A DNA stretch of 64,000 bases from the NCBI GenBank assembly GCA_025716855.1, contig JAIXMQ010000009.1, forward strand, positions 273,501 to 337,500, written 5' to 3'. A program made the position numbers and the translations under genes. Source of the stretch: Pilaira anomala. Taxonomy: Eukaryota; Mucoromycota; Mucoromycetes; Mucorales; Mucoraceae. This document shows positions 32,584 through 48,237 of the stretch, piece by piece. The notes beneath the pieces were generated by a model. That model was not told the origin of the DNA, ran no database searches, and worked only from the letters and a program-made list of their open reading frames with translations. How positions within the stretch are numbered: position 1 is the first letter of the stretch; each line of letters opens with the position of its first letter.

Positions 32584-35572
32584 ATGTGTACTTCTTCTGC
32601 TGTTGAAAACCCAGACCGTCAGGTCTTGCCTACTAACGTTAAGCCTACTCACTATGACTTGACTCTTCAACCCAACTTGAAGACCTTTATTTTCTATGGT
32701 CATGTTAAAGTCAAGTAAGTTATTTTAAGATGGTGTTTCTTGCGCGTGTTTCTAATATATATATTTTTTTGTCTCTTTAGCTTAAACGTCAACAAAGATA
32801 CCAAGTCCATTGTACTTAATACGCGTGATATCAAAATTCATTCTGCTATTTTATCTTCTGACGGTCTCAAGACCGAGTCAAAGTAAGTTATATACAACTA
32901 ACTTTTTTTTTTTTGCTTCCTATGCAAAAAATAAACTAAACAATTTTTTTTTTCATAAATAGGCAAACTGCTACCGAAATTACTTATGATAAAGAGAAGG
33001 ATTTAGCCACTATGCAATTCGCTGAAACTGTACCTGGCAACACCAAAGCCGTTTTAGATATTCATTTCGAGGGTGAATTAAATGATCAAATGGCTGGTTT
33101 TTACAGATCTTCTTATAAGGATGCAGAAGGTAATACTCAATACTTGGCCACCACTCAATTTGAATCTACCGATGCTCGTAGAGCTTTCCCTTGTTGGGAT
33201 GAACCTAGTCTTAAGGCTACTTTTGACGTAACTTTGGTCGTACCTACTGAACTCGTTGCTTTATCCAACATGGATGTTATTTCTGAAAAGCCTTATAACG
33301 ATACTGGTAAACTTACTGGTAAGACTGAAGGAAAGACTGAAGGAAAGACCGAAGGTAAAACTGAAGGTAAGACGGAAGCTGGTGCTGTCGCTGCCAAGGA
33401 TTTGAAGGAAGTCAAGTACTCTACTTCTCCTTTAATGAGTACTTATCTCTTGGCCTTTGTGATTGGTCCCTTTGAATATATTGAAGCTTTCACTAGTGGT
33501 GAACATAACGGTAGACCCATCCGTTCTCGTGTTTATGCTTTACCCGGATCCGTTGAACAAGGTCGTCATGCTTTGAATGTCTGTATCGCTGCTCTTGAAT
33601 ACTTTGCTAAAGTATTTGGTGAACCTTATCCTCTTCCCAAGATTGATATGGTTGCTATTCCCGATTTCGAAGCAGGTAAAGTAAAACATTTTTAATACCC
33701 TTTTTTATATATATATATATATAAATATACTCATGTATATATTATTTAGGTGCTATGGAGAACTGGGGTTTAGTTACATACAGAACTGTTGCTTTGTTAT
33801 TTGATGAAAAGTCATCTTCTATTGTATTCAAAAAGAGTACAGCTTATACTGTTTGTCATGAATTAGCTCATCAATGGTTCGGTAACTTGGTTACAATGGA
33901 ATGGTGGGATCATTTATGGTTAAATGAAGGCTTTGCTACCTGGGTAGGTTGGTTAGCTGTAGACGATATTTACCCTGAATGGGATATCTGGACCTCCTTT
34001 GTAAACGAAGATATGCCAAGAGCTTTAAGCCTTGACGCACTTCGTTCTTCTCATCCTATTGAAGTCACAGTCAACGACCCTGCAGAAATCCATCAAATCT
34101 TTGACGCCATTTCTTATTATAAGGGTGCTAGTGTCATTCGTATGTTGAGTTCTTGGTTAGGTGTTGAAACCTTCATGAAGGGTGTCAGACTTTATATTCA
34201 ACGTCACAAGTGGGGAAATGCTTCTACTAATGATCTTTGGACCGCTTTAAGTGAAGAAGCTAATATGGATGTATCTAAGTTCATGACTTTATGGACAAAG
34301 CGTGTTGGTTATCCTGTCTTGACCGTTGAACAAGAATCTCAAGAATCTATCAAGGTCACTCAATCTCGTTATCTCTCTACTGGTGACTTGAATGATGATG
34401 AAGATACTACCGTTTGGTGGGCTCCTCTTGGTGTACTTCTTCCTAGTGGTGTTGAAAACCATACCTTGACTGAAAAGTCTCAAACTTTCCCTGTTCCTGC
34501 TGATCACTTATTCAAGTTGAATGCTGGTCAAACTTCAGTTTACCGTGTTAACTATCCTATTGAGAATATCCGTACTCTTGGTGAAGAAATCAAGAAGGGA
34601 AGTAAGGGTCTCTTATCCAACACTGCTGATCGTGTTGGCTTAGTTGCTGATGCAGGTAACTTGTGTGTCAGTGGTGAACAAACAACAACTGCTTTATTGG
34701 AGCTTGCTCAAGCCTTTGTAAATGAAGAAAATTACTTTGTTTGGTCTCAATTAAGTACTCACATCAGTAACATCTTGACTGTCTTTTACGACCAATCTGA
34801 AGAAACCCGTGATGGTTTAAAGGCACTTCGTCGTAGTTTATTTGCTCCTATTGCTCATAAACTCGGTTGGGAATTTGCTGAAACAGATGATTACCTTACC
34901 AACATCTTGCGTGTTCTTGCTCTTACTAACGCAGGTCGTTCCAATGACCGTGAAACTGTTGAACAAGCCAAGAAACGTTTCTGGCAATTTATTGAAGGTA
35001 ACACTGAAGCTCTTCATCCTAACCTTCGTGGTCCCGTTTACGGTATTGTCTTGATTACTGCTGAAAATGAAGAAGAAGAGGAGAAGTTATGGGAAGAAAT
35101 TCTCAAGATTTATCGTGATGAAAGCTTACCTAGTGATCAACGTTTGATTGCACTTAGCTCTTTAGGTGGTGCCAAGAGTAAGGCTTTGATCAACAGATAC
35201 CTCAATATGAGTTTAGATGAAAAAGAAGTAAGAGGTCAGGATTCCCTTTACATCTTTAGGTCCTTGTCTTCTAACCCTGATGCTCGTGATCTCCTTTGGA
35301 ATTTCTTTACTACTAACTTTGATCTTCTTCGTGCCAAGTTCTCTAAATCTTTGAGTTTGTTTGCTTCTGCCGTTCGTTCCGCTGCTGGAAGTTTCGTCAA
35401 CTTTGATCGTATTGCTGAAGTCGAAGCTTTCTTTGCTGATAAGGATACTAAGGAATATGCTCGTTCTTTGCAGCAAGCTTTGGAAGGTGCTCGTGTCAAC
35501 GCTAAATGGGTTGAAAGAGATCATCAACTTGTTGCTGATTGGGTATCTGAAAACGCAAAGAAATTCACTTAA
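32584..35572 (+). CDS. M1-family zinc aminopeptidase
   Basis: Puromycin-sensitive/Ape2-like aminopeptidase that removes N-terminal residues from peptides. Exons 32584-32714, 32781-32882, 32963-33675 and 33750-35572 give 922 residues, the normal size. The substrate-recognition motif GAMENWGL spans the exon 3/4 junction. The zinc-binding motif HELAHQWFGN and the third ligand in NEGFATW follow at the usual spacing. There is no signal peptide (start MCTSSAVENPDRQVLP), so it should be cytosolic. The domain order is the N-terminal beta domain, the catalytic domain, and the C-terminal helical ERAP1-like domain. An in-frame repeat of KTEG units sits in the N-terminal domain before KEVKYSTSPLMST. Which fungal paralogue (Ape2 or Aap1) this corresponds to cannot be decided. 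Confidence 0.96.
33321..33380 (+). repeat. 12-bp in-frame tandem repeat (KTEG units)
   Basis: Five consecutive 12-bp units in the aminopeptidase coding sequence encode KTEG x4 and KTEA. Units differ at third positions, for example AAGACTGAAGGA, AAGACCGAAGGT and AAAACTGAAGGT. The insert lies in a surface loop between two conserved strands of the N-terminal domain. Confidence 0.92.
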
Positions 35573-35746
35573 GAGAGAAAAAAAAAAAATCAAATATGAT
35601 TTGGATGTAAATAAATAAAAAAAAAAAGTAAAAAGGAGTTTATCCTTTCTTTTCTCTACCATTATTAAATATTCCCTTTTTTTTTTTCTTCTCTAAATAT
35701 TGAGGCAAAAATTTATTTGTTATTGTTTTTTTAATATTATGATCTA

Positions 35747-36886
35747 TTATTGAGCAGCAGGTGCTGGTTGAACAATAGAATCACCAAATTTGGTAACCAT
35801 GCCCTTAGCGATGTTATAGACTTTAGCAACGACGGGAGGGATACGAGCATCGGCAGTAGGAGGAAGAAGTAATCTATCCATCTTGACACGAAGTTCAGTA
35901 AATGTTTGACGAGTATAAGTAGACAAATGGTAACGGAAACGAAGGAATTGAGCGAACAAAATGATAGGTACCAAATTAAGGCTAGATGGAAAAAGGGAAC
36001 ATTTAGTATTTACGTCAAACCACAATTACCTTTTTTAATAACTTTACCGTAATAATCCAAATAATAAACGAACTGCAATAATAGTAACTTCAGATTGAGC
36101 TACGAAACGCATAGCAACACCATAGTATTTATCTGTCCATGACTTAATTTGTTGCTGAGTTTTTGTTTGCCAGCAGATGGAGGCAGGTGCATCTCCGCTA
36201 GAAGTAGCACTAGCAGTGGGACGAGGGAAAACGTTAGGAATTATGTTCGTACGAACATAACCAAGTGCATGGAAAGCAGAGAAAGTAAAGAATGGAATCA
36301 AAGTAACTAGTTGTTTTATATCAATAAGCCTGTTTTATCACACTCTCCCTTTTTATATATATACCAAATTTAATAACTTACCGGTAATAGGGCTAGAAAA
36401 GAACCAGAAGAATGCAAGTAACAAGTATTGAGCATTCTCGTCCATTACTAACTTACGAGCATATACAGCATTAGGTTGAGGTGTCTAAAAAAAAATTGCA
36501 TAATTTTTGTTATTTTTTGTTTGGCTTAGTATGAGATGAGGTCATCTTGACTACGTGTAAAAAAAAAGAAAAAAAAGAAAAGAACTTTTCAATAACTTAC
36601 ACCATGAGATTTATAGATGACTACACCATAAGATAATAAAGCACCAAAATAAGCTGTCTTATAGAAGAGTGTATTTGAACGGAATAAAGCAACAGTAATA
36701 GCATATGCTACTGTACCGAGAAGAGTAAATACGTGACCAACGAACCACGCAAATTGAAGTGTCTTTTTATTTTTTAATAATAGTTACGTTAGTCTTTTGT
36801 ATATCATTGTGCTTAATTTATTATTTTACCTGCACAAGTGCCATAACACGATTAGATAATGGGGTATTCGCAGTTGGAGGTGCCAT
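35747..36886 (-). CDS. Pom33/TMEM33-family membrane protein
   Basis: Exons on the minus strand: 36886-36830, 36762-36601, 36484-36382, 36306-36048 and 35981-35747, giving 271 residues, near the family length (~250-280). Several hydrophobic segments are visible: FAWFVGHVFTLLGTVAYAIT, YFGALLSYGVVIY, YLLLAFFWFSSPITLVTLIP and LNLVPIILFAQFL. FSAFHALGYVRTNIIP is a conserved-style family segment. The C terminus is an amphipathic region (RQTFTELRVKMDRLLLPP), in line with membrane-curvature binding in Pom33. Family members (Pom33/Per33, Tts1, TMEM33) localise to ER tubules and nuclear pores and help shape the nuclear envelope. Identification is from overall pattern, not a single signature. Confidence 0.82.
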
Positions 36887-39826
36887 AATTTATTTTGATT
36901 TTAATACACAAAAGAAATGAGTTGCACTCAAAAGTAAATGGAACAAAATAGAAAACTAAATCGCGAAACCATAAATTGTAGCAGTCCTAAAAATTTACAA
37001 CTGCAGAACTAAAGTTTTTGAAATTTTGGAACTTGCTTTTCGCTCAAAAGGGAACGATTCCTGTTCTAAGCTTGCTTCATACAATTGGACTTAATTCTAG
37101 CTACATACCGTTATATTTTTGTCATTATAATAGTTAGAAAAAAAGGGTAGTCCGTAGAAAAAAGGACACTACAAAAAGAATCATATTGACTAACGACGCG
37201 TGACACAAATGATAAATGCGAATAGGTTCCTTTAATCTAGCTAATTCTTTTTTACTCCTGGAATAAAAAATGAATAGTTTTTTACCATACCGCTTTAACT
37301 TTCTTACTTGATAAAACGAACAACTTATACATGCATATATAATGCATATTTTAAGCTGTAGAGCATATCAAAGCTCTAGCAATTTTATCAAAAAGAAGTC
37401 GTTCATTGTCTAGTAAATTATAATAGGTCTCAATAACAATCGCTTCTTTTGTTTGCTTAGCTAGTGCGAATTAGGCAGGAAAATGTCTCCCCCCGCCAAT
37501 GGGCCGTAGGAAAACACGCTAGAAAGGCCCTACTAGGAGTCGGTCGATTCTACCATACCTTCTGGATTTCGGTCCTGTGGCCTCGGTTCTGTTCTCTCTT
37601 TTATCTGGCAGCATCTCGATAAAAAAAAAGCTCCTTGTTTTGACTTAGTTGTATTTCACAGTATTACAACCAGATGCAATTATGATGAAAATACCGCAGA
37701 AGATATCAATTATAATATTGTGGTTACGTCGAAATCAAACCTGATAATTTCATGTCAAATCCTGATTTAATTTGGTCGTTTGTAATCGCCTTCGCTACCT
37801 TGAAATTACAAACATTGGCTATGCGTGAAATATAGTGCGCCACCCATAAATAAACTTTTAGACGCTCGGAAATATAGGGCTACAAAACTTCTTTGTACCA
37901 ATCCCATAGATGTCCAAAGCTCGGTTTAGAAAAAAATAATAATAATTCATAAAGATCAAGAAGCATCTCTATTATTTCCTTTCTTTCTTTACCGAGATAT
38001 TTAGGTAATTTAAAAAATCGTGATTGATGATGACCACAAACCTGAATCAATTAGTCAAACGTAACGACATAATCTCCAAGTAGTATCTAAATTTGATTGC
38101 AAGAAGGGAGCCGTAAAAATATCACAACTTATAAGGTTTTACTTTAAAACAGACATGCTTTCTTTTTTAGAAAAAAGTGCTTCACCTCTCTCCTTTCAAA
38201 AAAAAAAAAAAAATGACTCCATACAATGTGATACGGGAGTCATTTATATAAAAATAAATAATATTATATTACTCTCCTCCTTCCTTTTATCAATTTTTAT
38301 GATCACAAGTTAATCAAAAGTTTATTATCTCAACTGATAAATTATGACAATTGTTATTATACTAAAGAGATTAATTAAGTCGCGTGCAAAAAAAAAAGTA
38401 TTAACAATTAATTATCAGCCATTGTTTTAATTAAAATGATTATATGATCAAACTATACATGTGAGTATAACGCGAGTTTCAGGAGGAAGAGAGAGGAGAG
38501 AGTAAGATCGTTCACACATGCAATAAACAATCAAAAGAAAATTCGAGCTAGTAAATTATGCACTCTTGTTATAAAAGAAAGATTACCCCTCAAAAGAAAA
38601 GAAAAATGACGTAACATTATTCTTTATAGCAGTAAAAGAGAAAGAGTCATCTAATATATAGATAAATAAAAATGTGTTTCAAAGTTAAAAGTTGACGCCG
38701 AATAGGTCTGTGCATTTGTTTAATATAATGTGGCGTAAAAAAAAACCCACATTTTATAGCTAAATCAAAAACTCCTTAATCATCAAAGTTTATATATATA
38801 TTTACTATTTAAAATTAGATGTCTCTCCTGTCAAATATTCTAAATTTATACTGCTCCCTTTCTTTTTCGCCTCTTTTTTTCTTTCTTTCCTTCCTTCCTT
38901 TCTTCCTCTGCTCTCTCTCTTTCTCTCTCTCTCCCGGTGAAAACATATTCTTACATATCTAAACTTTTCCCAACTTTATATTTTATTTTTAATGAGTTTA
39001 TTGAGGGTTTTTAATGTTTATATCTAAAAATATCTACTTGTAAAGTGAACCCTTTCTCGATTCATGATTAATTAACATACCCTTAAAAAAAGTTTGACGT
39101 ATAATTAGTTCGTATTACATTTGGTAGGACTCTTTCGTGTATATAGGCGTTTGATTTATAAGTAAATATTTTTATTTACTCTATTAAGACAAGAAATGAC
39201 AAATGTTGTACTACGGATTGTCAATAATATAATGTCTATCCCAATTTACTTGGATGTCTTGAAAAATTTATAGACTTATCCGGCAATCGTTTTTTTTTTT
39301 AATGCTGGATACTAACCAAAAATTGACAGCATAAATAATCAAAACCTTAATCGTAAATGATTACCGATTTAAAAAAAAGCATAAAGAATGCTTTGGAAAA
39401 TCCAAGAACTTATTAGGTTAATTACCTATGGAGTCATTTAATCCAAATTGAGGAGGAAATTATCAATATCATTCAATTCAACTTAACTATATATCCTATC
39501 TTCTAGGTCTATTTTTACTATACACTTTTTTTTTCTTCTTCTAATATCATGGGCCATTCTTTTTGGTTTTTAAAAAAGGTGTATACATTATATTTTTTAA
39601 TTGTAAAATATAAAAAAAGGAGGCATATAAATAATAAGGCATATACAGTACTGGAGGAAAAGAAAATAGGATAAAAAAATCATAGGGGGGGGGGGGGAGC
39701 ATAAAAATACAGCTCGATTGCTAAAAAAGAAATAAAAATATAGCACGGAGCATCAACGCAATTTCGCTGTTAACCAAAAAAGAAAGAAAATGAAAATAAA
39801 AACTCTTTTTGTTGTTGTTGTTGCAG
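36887..39826. other. Long intergenic region with a GC-richer island
   Basis: About 2.9 kb between the Pom33-like and C2H2 genes. Mostly AT-rich with no credible coding frames. The stretch 37470-37610 is clearly richer in G+C and has short complementary segments (GGGCC with GGCCC), listed as a finding. CT-rich tracts occur near 38870-38935 and a G-run of 13 at about 39686. Confidence 0.5.
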
Positions 39827-42835
<3,009 letters not shown>

Positions 42836-44072
42836 ATGAATTTCCAAGTAAATGAAGACGTAAAGTTCTTTGGTGTCATTCGAAATGTAGAGAATCTTTT
42901 ATTTATATTGAAGGCTGTTGATATTTCTGACGTAAATGAAACAGACAGTTGTGAACTTAGAAAGCTTACAAATATATTGACTTGATTCCTTTTAGACTGC
43001 CACGTTTTTTATTCATAGCGATGGCATTGTCATTACTGTAGAGAAATTGCGTGCTGTGAAAGCCGTGGCATATATAAAAAGTAACCTTTTTTATATCTAC
43101 AATATCAAAGAGGACGAAGAAATGGCCCCATTTGGTGTATCTCTTGATTTAATAAGCACTTGTTTCGCTGCTATTATGCCAAAAATCAACTCTTCATTTG
43201 AAAGTAGATCTTTCCAACCTATCCTTACTACTGACAACAATTACTGCGAACTAACATATGATGGTACTGGCAGCACTTTTGTGTTAAGGTACTACAATAC
43301 AATAGGGATAAAAAAAAAATCTAATGAATTAAAATGAGTAAAAACGATGCTATAGACGTGCTGCAAGATTGAACAGTAGTATCATATGTACTTTTTTCCC
43401 CGTTGAACCTGAACAAGGGAGTGAAGAGCTTAAGCTGGTAGAGACTCAAGAAACTCCTCAAAAGATAGGCTTACCCGTAAGGAATATTAAAACCGAAAAG
43501 AATGAAAGCTTTGACAACATTTTTAATTTTAGGCTAAATGGTTTGAAGAAGTTTTAGAACAAATAGAACCCTCTACAAAGTATATTGAGTTTACTATCGC
43601 TCCAAACGATCAAGTATTTGAAATAGTAGGACATGAAAGTGGTGATTTACAAGACTTTGATATTCCTCAGAATTCAGAATTAATTGTTTTTCATGCTTGT
43701 ACTACTAAATTAACTTTTATGTATGTCATATCAAAATAACTTTTTTTTTTGTGGGATAGTCACCTTACTTCTTCTCTCTTTTAATTAGGTACTACTTCTC
43801 GCATGTTTCATTATGCATCAAAGCTCTAGCAAAGGCAAGTGAAGTTGCCATTGAATTGTATATGACAGGAGCAATGAGACTGGTCGTAAGTAAAAACAAG
43901 ACGTATATATATATATATATATATAATAACAGAAATAAATAGATTAAATTAGTTTCTTCTGAGCAAGTTGAAACCTACGTGGAATTTTCAGTAAGTAATA
44001 TTTATTTTTTAAGAGTTACTTAATATACATTAACTTTTTACTTGGTTTTAGTTTCTTCCTGTATCTCTCTAA
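42836..44072 (+). CDS. RAD1: Rad1, subunit of the 9-1-1 DNA-damage checkpoint clamp
   Basis: PCNA-like clamp subunit that, with Rad9 and Hus1, is loaded at damaged DNA to activate checkpoint signalling. Seven exons: 42836-42931, 42996-43288, 43356-43476, 43533-43720, 43789-43885, 43943-43990 and 44052-44072, giving 287 residues, close to the human and fission yeast length. Recognisable Rad1 segments are GVIRNVENLLFILKAVDI, then TATFFIHSDGIVITVEKLRA and YIKSNLFYIYNI near the N terminus. ICTFFPVEPEQ and WFEEVLEQIEPSTKYIEFTI correspond to the interdomain and second-domain strands. VETYVEFSFLPVSL is the C-terminal strand. The gene is split into small exons, so it is easily missed. Name by homology to human/fission yeast Rad1, not to the budding yeast nuclease of that name. 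Confidence 0.88.
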
Positions 44073-44390
44073 ATAATGCTTCCAAAAATTGTAAATAAAA
44101 ATTATCATCATCTTTTCATCTTATGCTCAAGAAGACTTTAGCTATTGCTCGGAAAGTAGACACGTAATAGACTGTTGAGAACCAAAGCGATAGTTTCATT
44201 GTTAGTTATCCGGTAAATTATCTTTTATAACAATAAGCATATGTTTAATATAGTCTCATGCACATGCTTTATTGTTCCTCTTTAACAAAAATCATTCATG
44301 ATAAGGATTAACTGAGAAATTTATTTCTATTTAAATAAGCAATACAGATTTATTCAAGTTTCTTTTTTGTGAGCAACATAACTTAAAATA
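44073..44390. other. Short intergenic spacer
   Basis: About 320 bp between Rad1 and the next gene on the same strand; AT-rich, nothing recognised. Confidence 0.5.
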
Positions 44391-45430
44391 ATGGAACAAT
44401 CTGATACTTACTATAACCAAACTCTTCATTACATAAAATCTCACTGGGAGTCTTGGTCCGAGATCTCTTCTGACAAAAATTATTTTAACTATATCGCATA
44501 CCCTTTTGTATATATCATGAATTTTTGCATTCAAGCTGTAAACAAGTTGGAAGCATTATGGGAATACTGGAAGTATAACACAATTAATATTCATGAAGAT
44601 CAAGAATGGAAATATAGCAAAGTTTCTCTCTATATTATTTCAGGTCTTTCAAGCCGTATAAATTTTTTGATTAACCTATCTAAATGTTATTTCACATCCA
44701 CTTTCAGCGATGATACCCAAGATAAATGCTTTAAAACCAATGTAACAGACGCTACTAATCTAATCACTCCACTTTTAGTCACTAATGGAGAAGAGGGTTC
44801 GAGTTCTATACTACTTTCTGGTCGCATTGCTTATGATGAACCTTCCACAGTTTTTTCAAGCTATATCGTACATAAAGAATTTAACACAATTACAGACGAT
44901 ACCAATTTACCTGGTAGGGTTAGATCTAACAGCAAGACCACTAAATCACACCAAAAATTCGATTCTTTTCCCTCTAAGCCAACCGAAAATAGTGAAGTGG
45001 ACACTGAATTAAACCCTCATTATGAACCACTCACTCATCTATATCAATCTGGACTCGATATCCTTTTCCCTCCGGAAATGATAGCTAGATGTGCCATCTC
45101 CGTCACATCTCCTGACAAACAACAAAGATTAATTAATTTCTCAGACCGTGTAAAGAAAGAATGGATCACACCTCATCAATTACTTGAAACAAGTGGTGAA
45201 ATCAAATGTGCCCAAATCCGAACTGGAGAAAGAGACTGTACTACTGGTTTTATAAGTACGTATATAGGAACAGTTAGTTTTTTTTTTAATATTAAATACT
45301 AATTTTTTCTTTTACTTTAGTTTCTTTTCTTACCGTATCCCTCTTTCTCAATGTCTTTTATGGTATCTATCAACGACGCAAATATAAGAAATCTCAAAAC
45401 AATAACGTAGTTAGACCGTCAAGCTCATAA
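44391..45430 (+). CDS. Uncharacterised protein, probably tail-anchored in a membrane
   Basis: Exons 44391-45255 and 45321-45430 give 324 residues. The N-terminal 60 residues are aromatic and amphipathic (YFNYIAYPFVYIMNF, LEALWEYWKYN). The middle is hydrophilic with Ser/Thr/Asp and no domain seen. Exon 2 supplies a single hydrophobic stretch near the C terminus (ISFLTVSLFLNVFYGIY) followed directly by RRKYKK, so a tail anchor with a short cytosolic basic end is likely, perhaps at the ER or mitochondrial outer membrane. I do not recognise the family. It could also be a lipid-droplet-associated protein given its amphipathic N terminus. Confidence 0.65.
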
Positions 45431-46450
45431 TAATAACCAGTTCTACAAATAATTGCTTATATATTAGTGCACCTTTCTATAGATTTAAGGCTAAATTTTT
45501 TTCAAATAAATTTTACTTGTTTTTATAAATTATAAATAGTTCCTTCTCTAATCACATTCATTTTGTCCATGCATGTTTTATCAAGACAAAAAATGTCATA
45601 TGATGTATTATACAGGAGAGAATATATCCTGAAATAATGTGAGAAATATCATGAGAGTCAACATAATCGTGGTTGCGTATGTTGTAAGTACGAAACAAAT
45701 TAGTTACTTTCCATTTTTCATTCATTACAACTCATTGAAGATGTATTTCTCCATAATATTAACTGGCTTTCTCAAATAACTTTAAACAAAAAATGTGGCT
45801 ATATCTTTTTCTTAAAGATTCGTTATTAAGTTAGTAGTTAAAAATATTGTCTTGTTCAATTTCTATCAGAACGTTACTAACGAACTTAAATAGACTCCTC
45901 CGTGAAAGATATGTACCTGAACAACCAAGTCATCTTTTACGACAACACATGTTCCCCATTTTTTCAATTTATTAACTGACTTAATTTACTGTCATTCAAA
46001 TGAGACATTCAGTAAATTTTTGTAGTAATTTGAGAAAATTTTCTTATATGATGTTATACGTACATACATATAGTATCATTCAAACTGTTCTGACAACAGC
46101 AATAATAGAGACCTTTTTTTGTTTGATTTCATCAAGGAACTTAACATTTTCGAGGCTTTAAGAAACAAGAAAAAGTTAGGGTGAAGCTATGCAAGTGTAG
46201 TATTTAATGCAATACTCATATATTCTTCTTATTTCATACAAAACTGTCATTTACAAAGTGTTACATTGTTCCTTATTGGTCAAACCATGCCAGCAACCTT
46301 AAATTTTCCGATGATGATGATGAAAGTAAAGTAGTAACGTGATGAAGAACAGTCCCAGGCACCCCAAAATATGATAATTGTTGTTTTTTTTGGTGCTGGT
46401 TTAGCCCTTTTCCTTTTTTTCAATTTTATTTTTTTCACTCTGTTTTACCA
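45431..46450. other. Intergenic, AT-rich
   Basis: About 1.0 kb before the HIBCH-like gene. No RNA gene or repeat family member recognised; a T-rich leader precedes 46451. Confidence 0.5.
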
Positions 46451-48116
46451 ATGAGTCGCTTATCGCTCATCCTTTCGAAAAATATATTACATTCAAATAT
46501 CAAGAGGCCATTGTATACCCGTTTTGTAAGTCTATTATATTTGTTTTTTTTAAATAAAGTATAGCTAATAGTTTATCATGTAGATCTCGACCGAACATCA
46601 TCAACACTTTCAACATGATTTACCCGAGGTACATATTTATGCGCTATAGACTACAATGAAAATTAATATATATATAAATATACATAGACGCATGTACTTC
46701 ATAGAAAATTATCTGGTGCACGCATGTTCGTATTGAATAGACCAGAAAAATTAAATGCATTGAATCTGAATATGATTAGAAATATTGGACCACAGTTAAA
46801 GGCATGGGATGTTTCAAAATTAGCTAAAGTGATTATTATGAAAGGAGCTGGAAAAGGTAAATTTAGTGTAGGTGATGATATATTGGATATCTTGATCAAA
46901 GCAAAAGAAAAGGATCCAGATGCACTTTATTTCTTTCAAGATAAATTTGGTTTAGTACAAATGATTGCTACTTTACAAACACCTTATGTTTCAGTATTAG
47001 ATGGTTATGCACGTAAGTAAAAGAAAAATTAAAAAATTAATTTAGACATTTGATAATGACTCATCATATAAATAGTGGGCGGTGCATTAGGTTTGTTTGT
47101 TCATGGGCCATTTCGAATTGCAACGGAAAAGACAATATTTGCCATACCTGAAATTGGTTTAGGTGCTTTTTTAAATTCAGGTTCCAGTTTTTATTTATCC
47201 CGACTTGATGGTGAAATTGGAACATATCTTGCTTTAACTGGTGAACGTTTAGAAGGCATTGATACATTGTAATTATTAACTTATAAATATATACATGTAT
47301 ATATTTTATGAATATTAATACAAAAAAACTAGTTTCACAGGCATTGCGACACATTATATTCCATCTTCTCGATTAGCTGCATTAGAAGATAGATTAATTG
47401 ATTTAGAGACCTCAGAACATGAAATCATCCAACGTGTTTTAGAGAAATTTGTAGAAAAGAAACCAACCGATAAAATTGGATTTAAAGCAGAAACGAGAGA
47501 AATTATTGATCGATGCTTTCAATACAATACAGCCCAAGAGATTATAAATGCACTGGATAATGAAAAACCAACAACCTGGATTCGTCAAACCAAACAAAAA
47601 TTACTATCTGTTTCTCCTACTAGTTTAAAAGTCACCTTAAAGTCATTAAGAAAGGCGAAACATATGTCACTCGTCGAATGTCTTGCGATGGAATTCGATT
47701 TAATTCAAAAGTTTCTAGTCACCAAAGATTTTCATGAAGGCGTAGAAGCTACCTTTTTAGATAAACCAAGAAGAAAACCACAATGGCAACCACCTCAGTT
47801 AGCTGGTATTACTGAGGACGATATCGATCAATTATACTTTTTAGAACCCTCTCCTAATCCATTATCTTTACCCTCCAAGTTGGACTTGAGAAAATATCCT
47901 TATGCTCGATTTGCATTACCCACTCAAGAAGAAGTTCGATTAGCTGTAACTGGTGAAGGCCCTGAATTTAAAATGGAAGGTAGATTAAAAGAACAAGATG
48001 AAGTCATCACTTGGTTTGAGAATGGACATAAGAATAAATGGGGTGTAAAGGAAAAAGTATTAGACATATTAAACCGTAAAACTAAATCAACACCTGAAGG
48101 TCTTGTTTGGAAATAA
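46451..48116 (+). CDS. 3-hydroxyisobutyryl-CoA hydrolase-like mitochondrial protein (Ehd3/mS47 type)
   Basis: Crotonase-fold protein. Exons 46451-46525, 46584-46628, 46688-47012, 47076-47268 and 47333-48116 give 473 residues. The start MSRLSLILSKNILHSNIKRP is basic, Ser/Leu-rich and fits a mitochondrial targeting sequence. Family landmarks are LNRPEKLNALNLNMI, FSVGDD (normally AGGD-like), GGALGLFVHGPFRIATEK, FAIPEIGLGAF and LALTGERLEGIDT. The glutamate of the PE motif is kept, but the following D of the usual PDVG motif is replaced (FLNSGSS). The protein has a C-terminal extension. In fungi one such homologue, Ehd3, is also a mitoribosomal small-subunit component. Together this suggests either an altered valine-catabolic hydrolase or a mainly structural mS47 protein. 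Confidence 0.87.
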
Positions 48117-48237
48117 TTTATAAGTTCAGCAAACACAAAAAGCCACTCTTTTTTTTTTCTTTTTCTTTTCTTTTTTTTTTTTAATACTATTTTCTTTTTC
48201 TTTTTTCTTTTTTTTTTTTGTGTAATAATAAAAAAAA

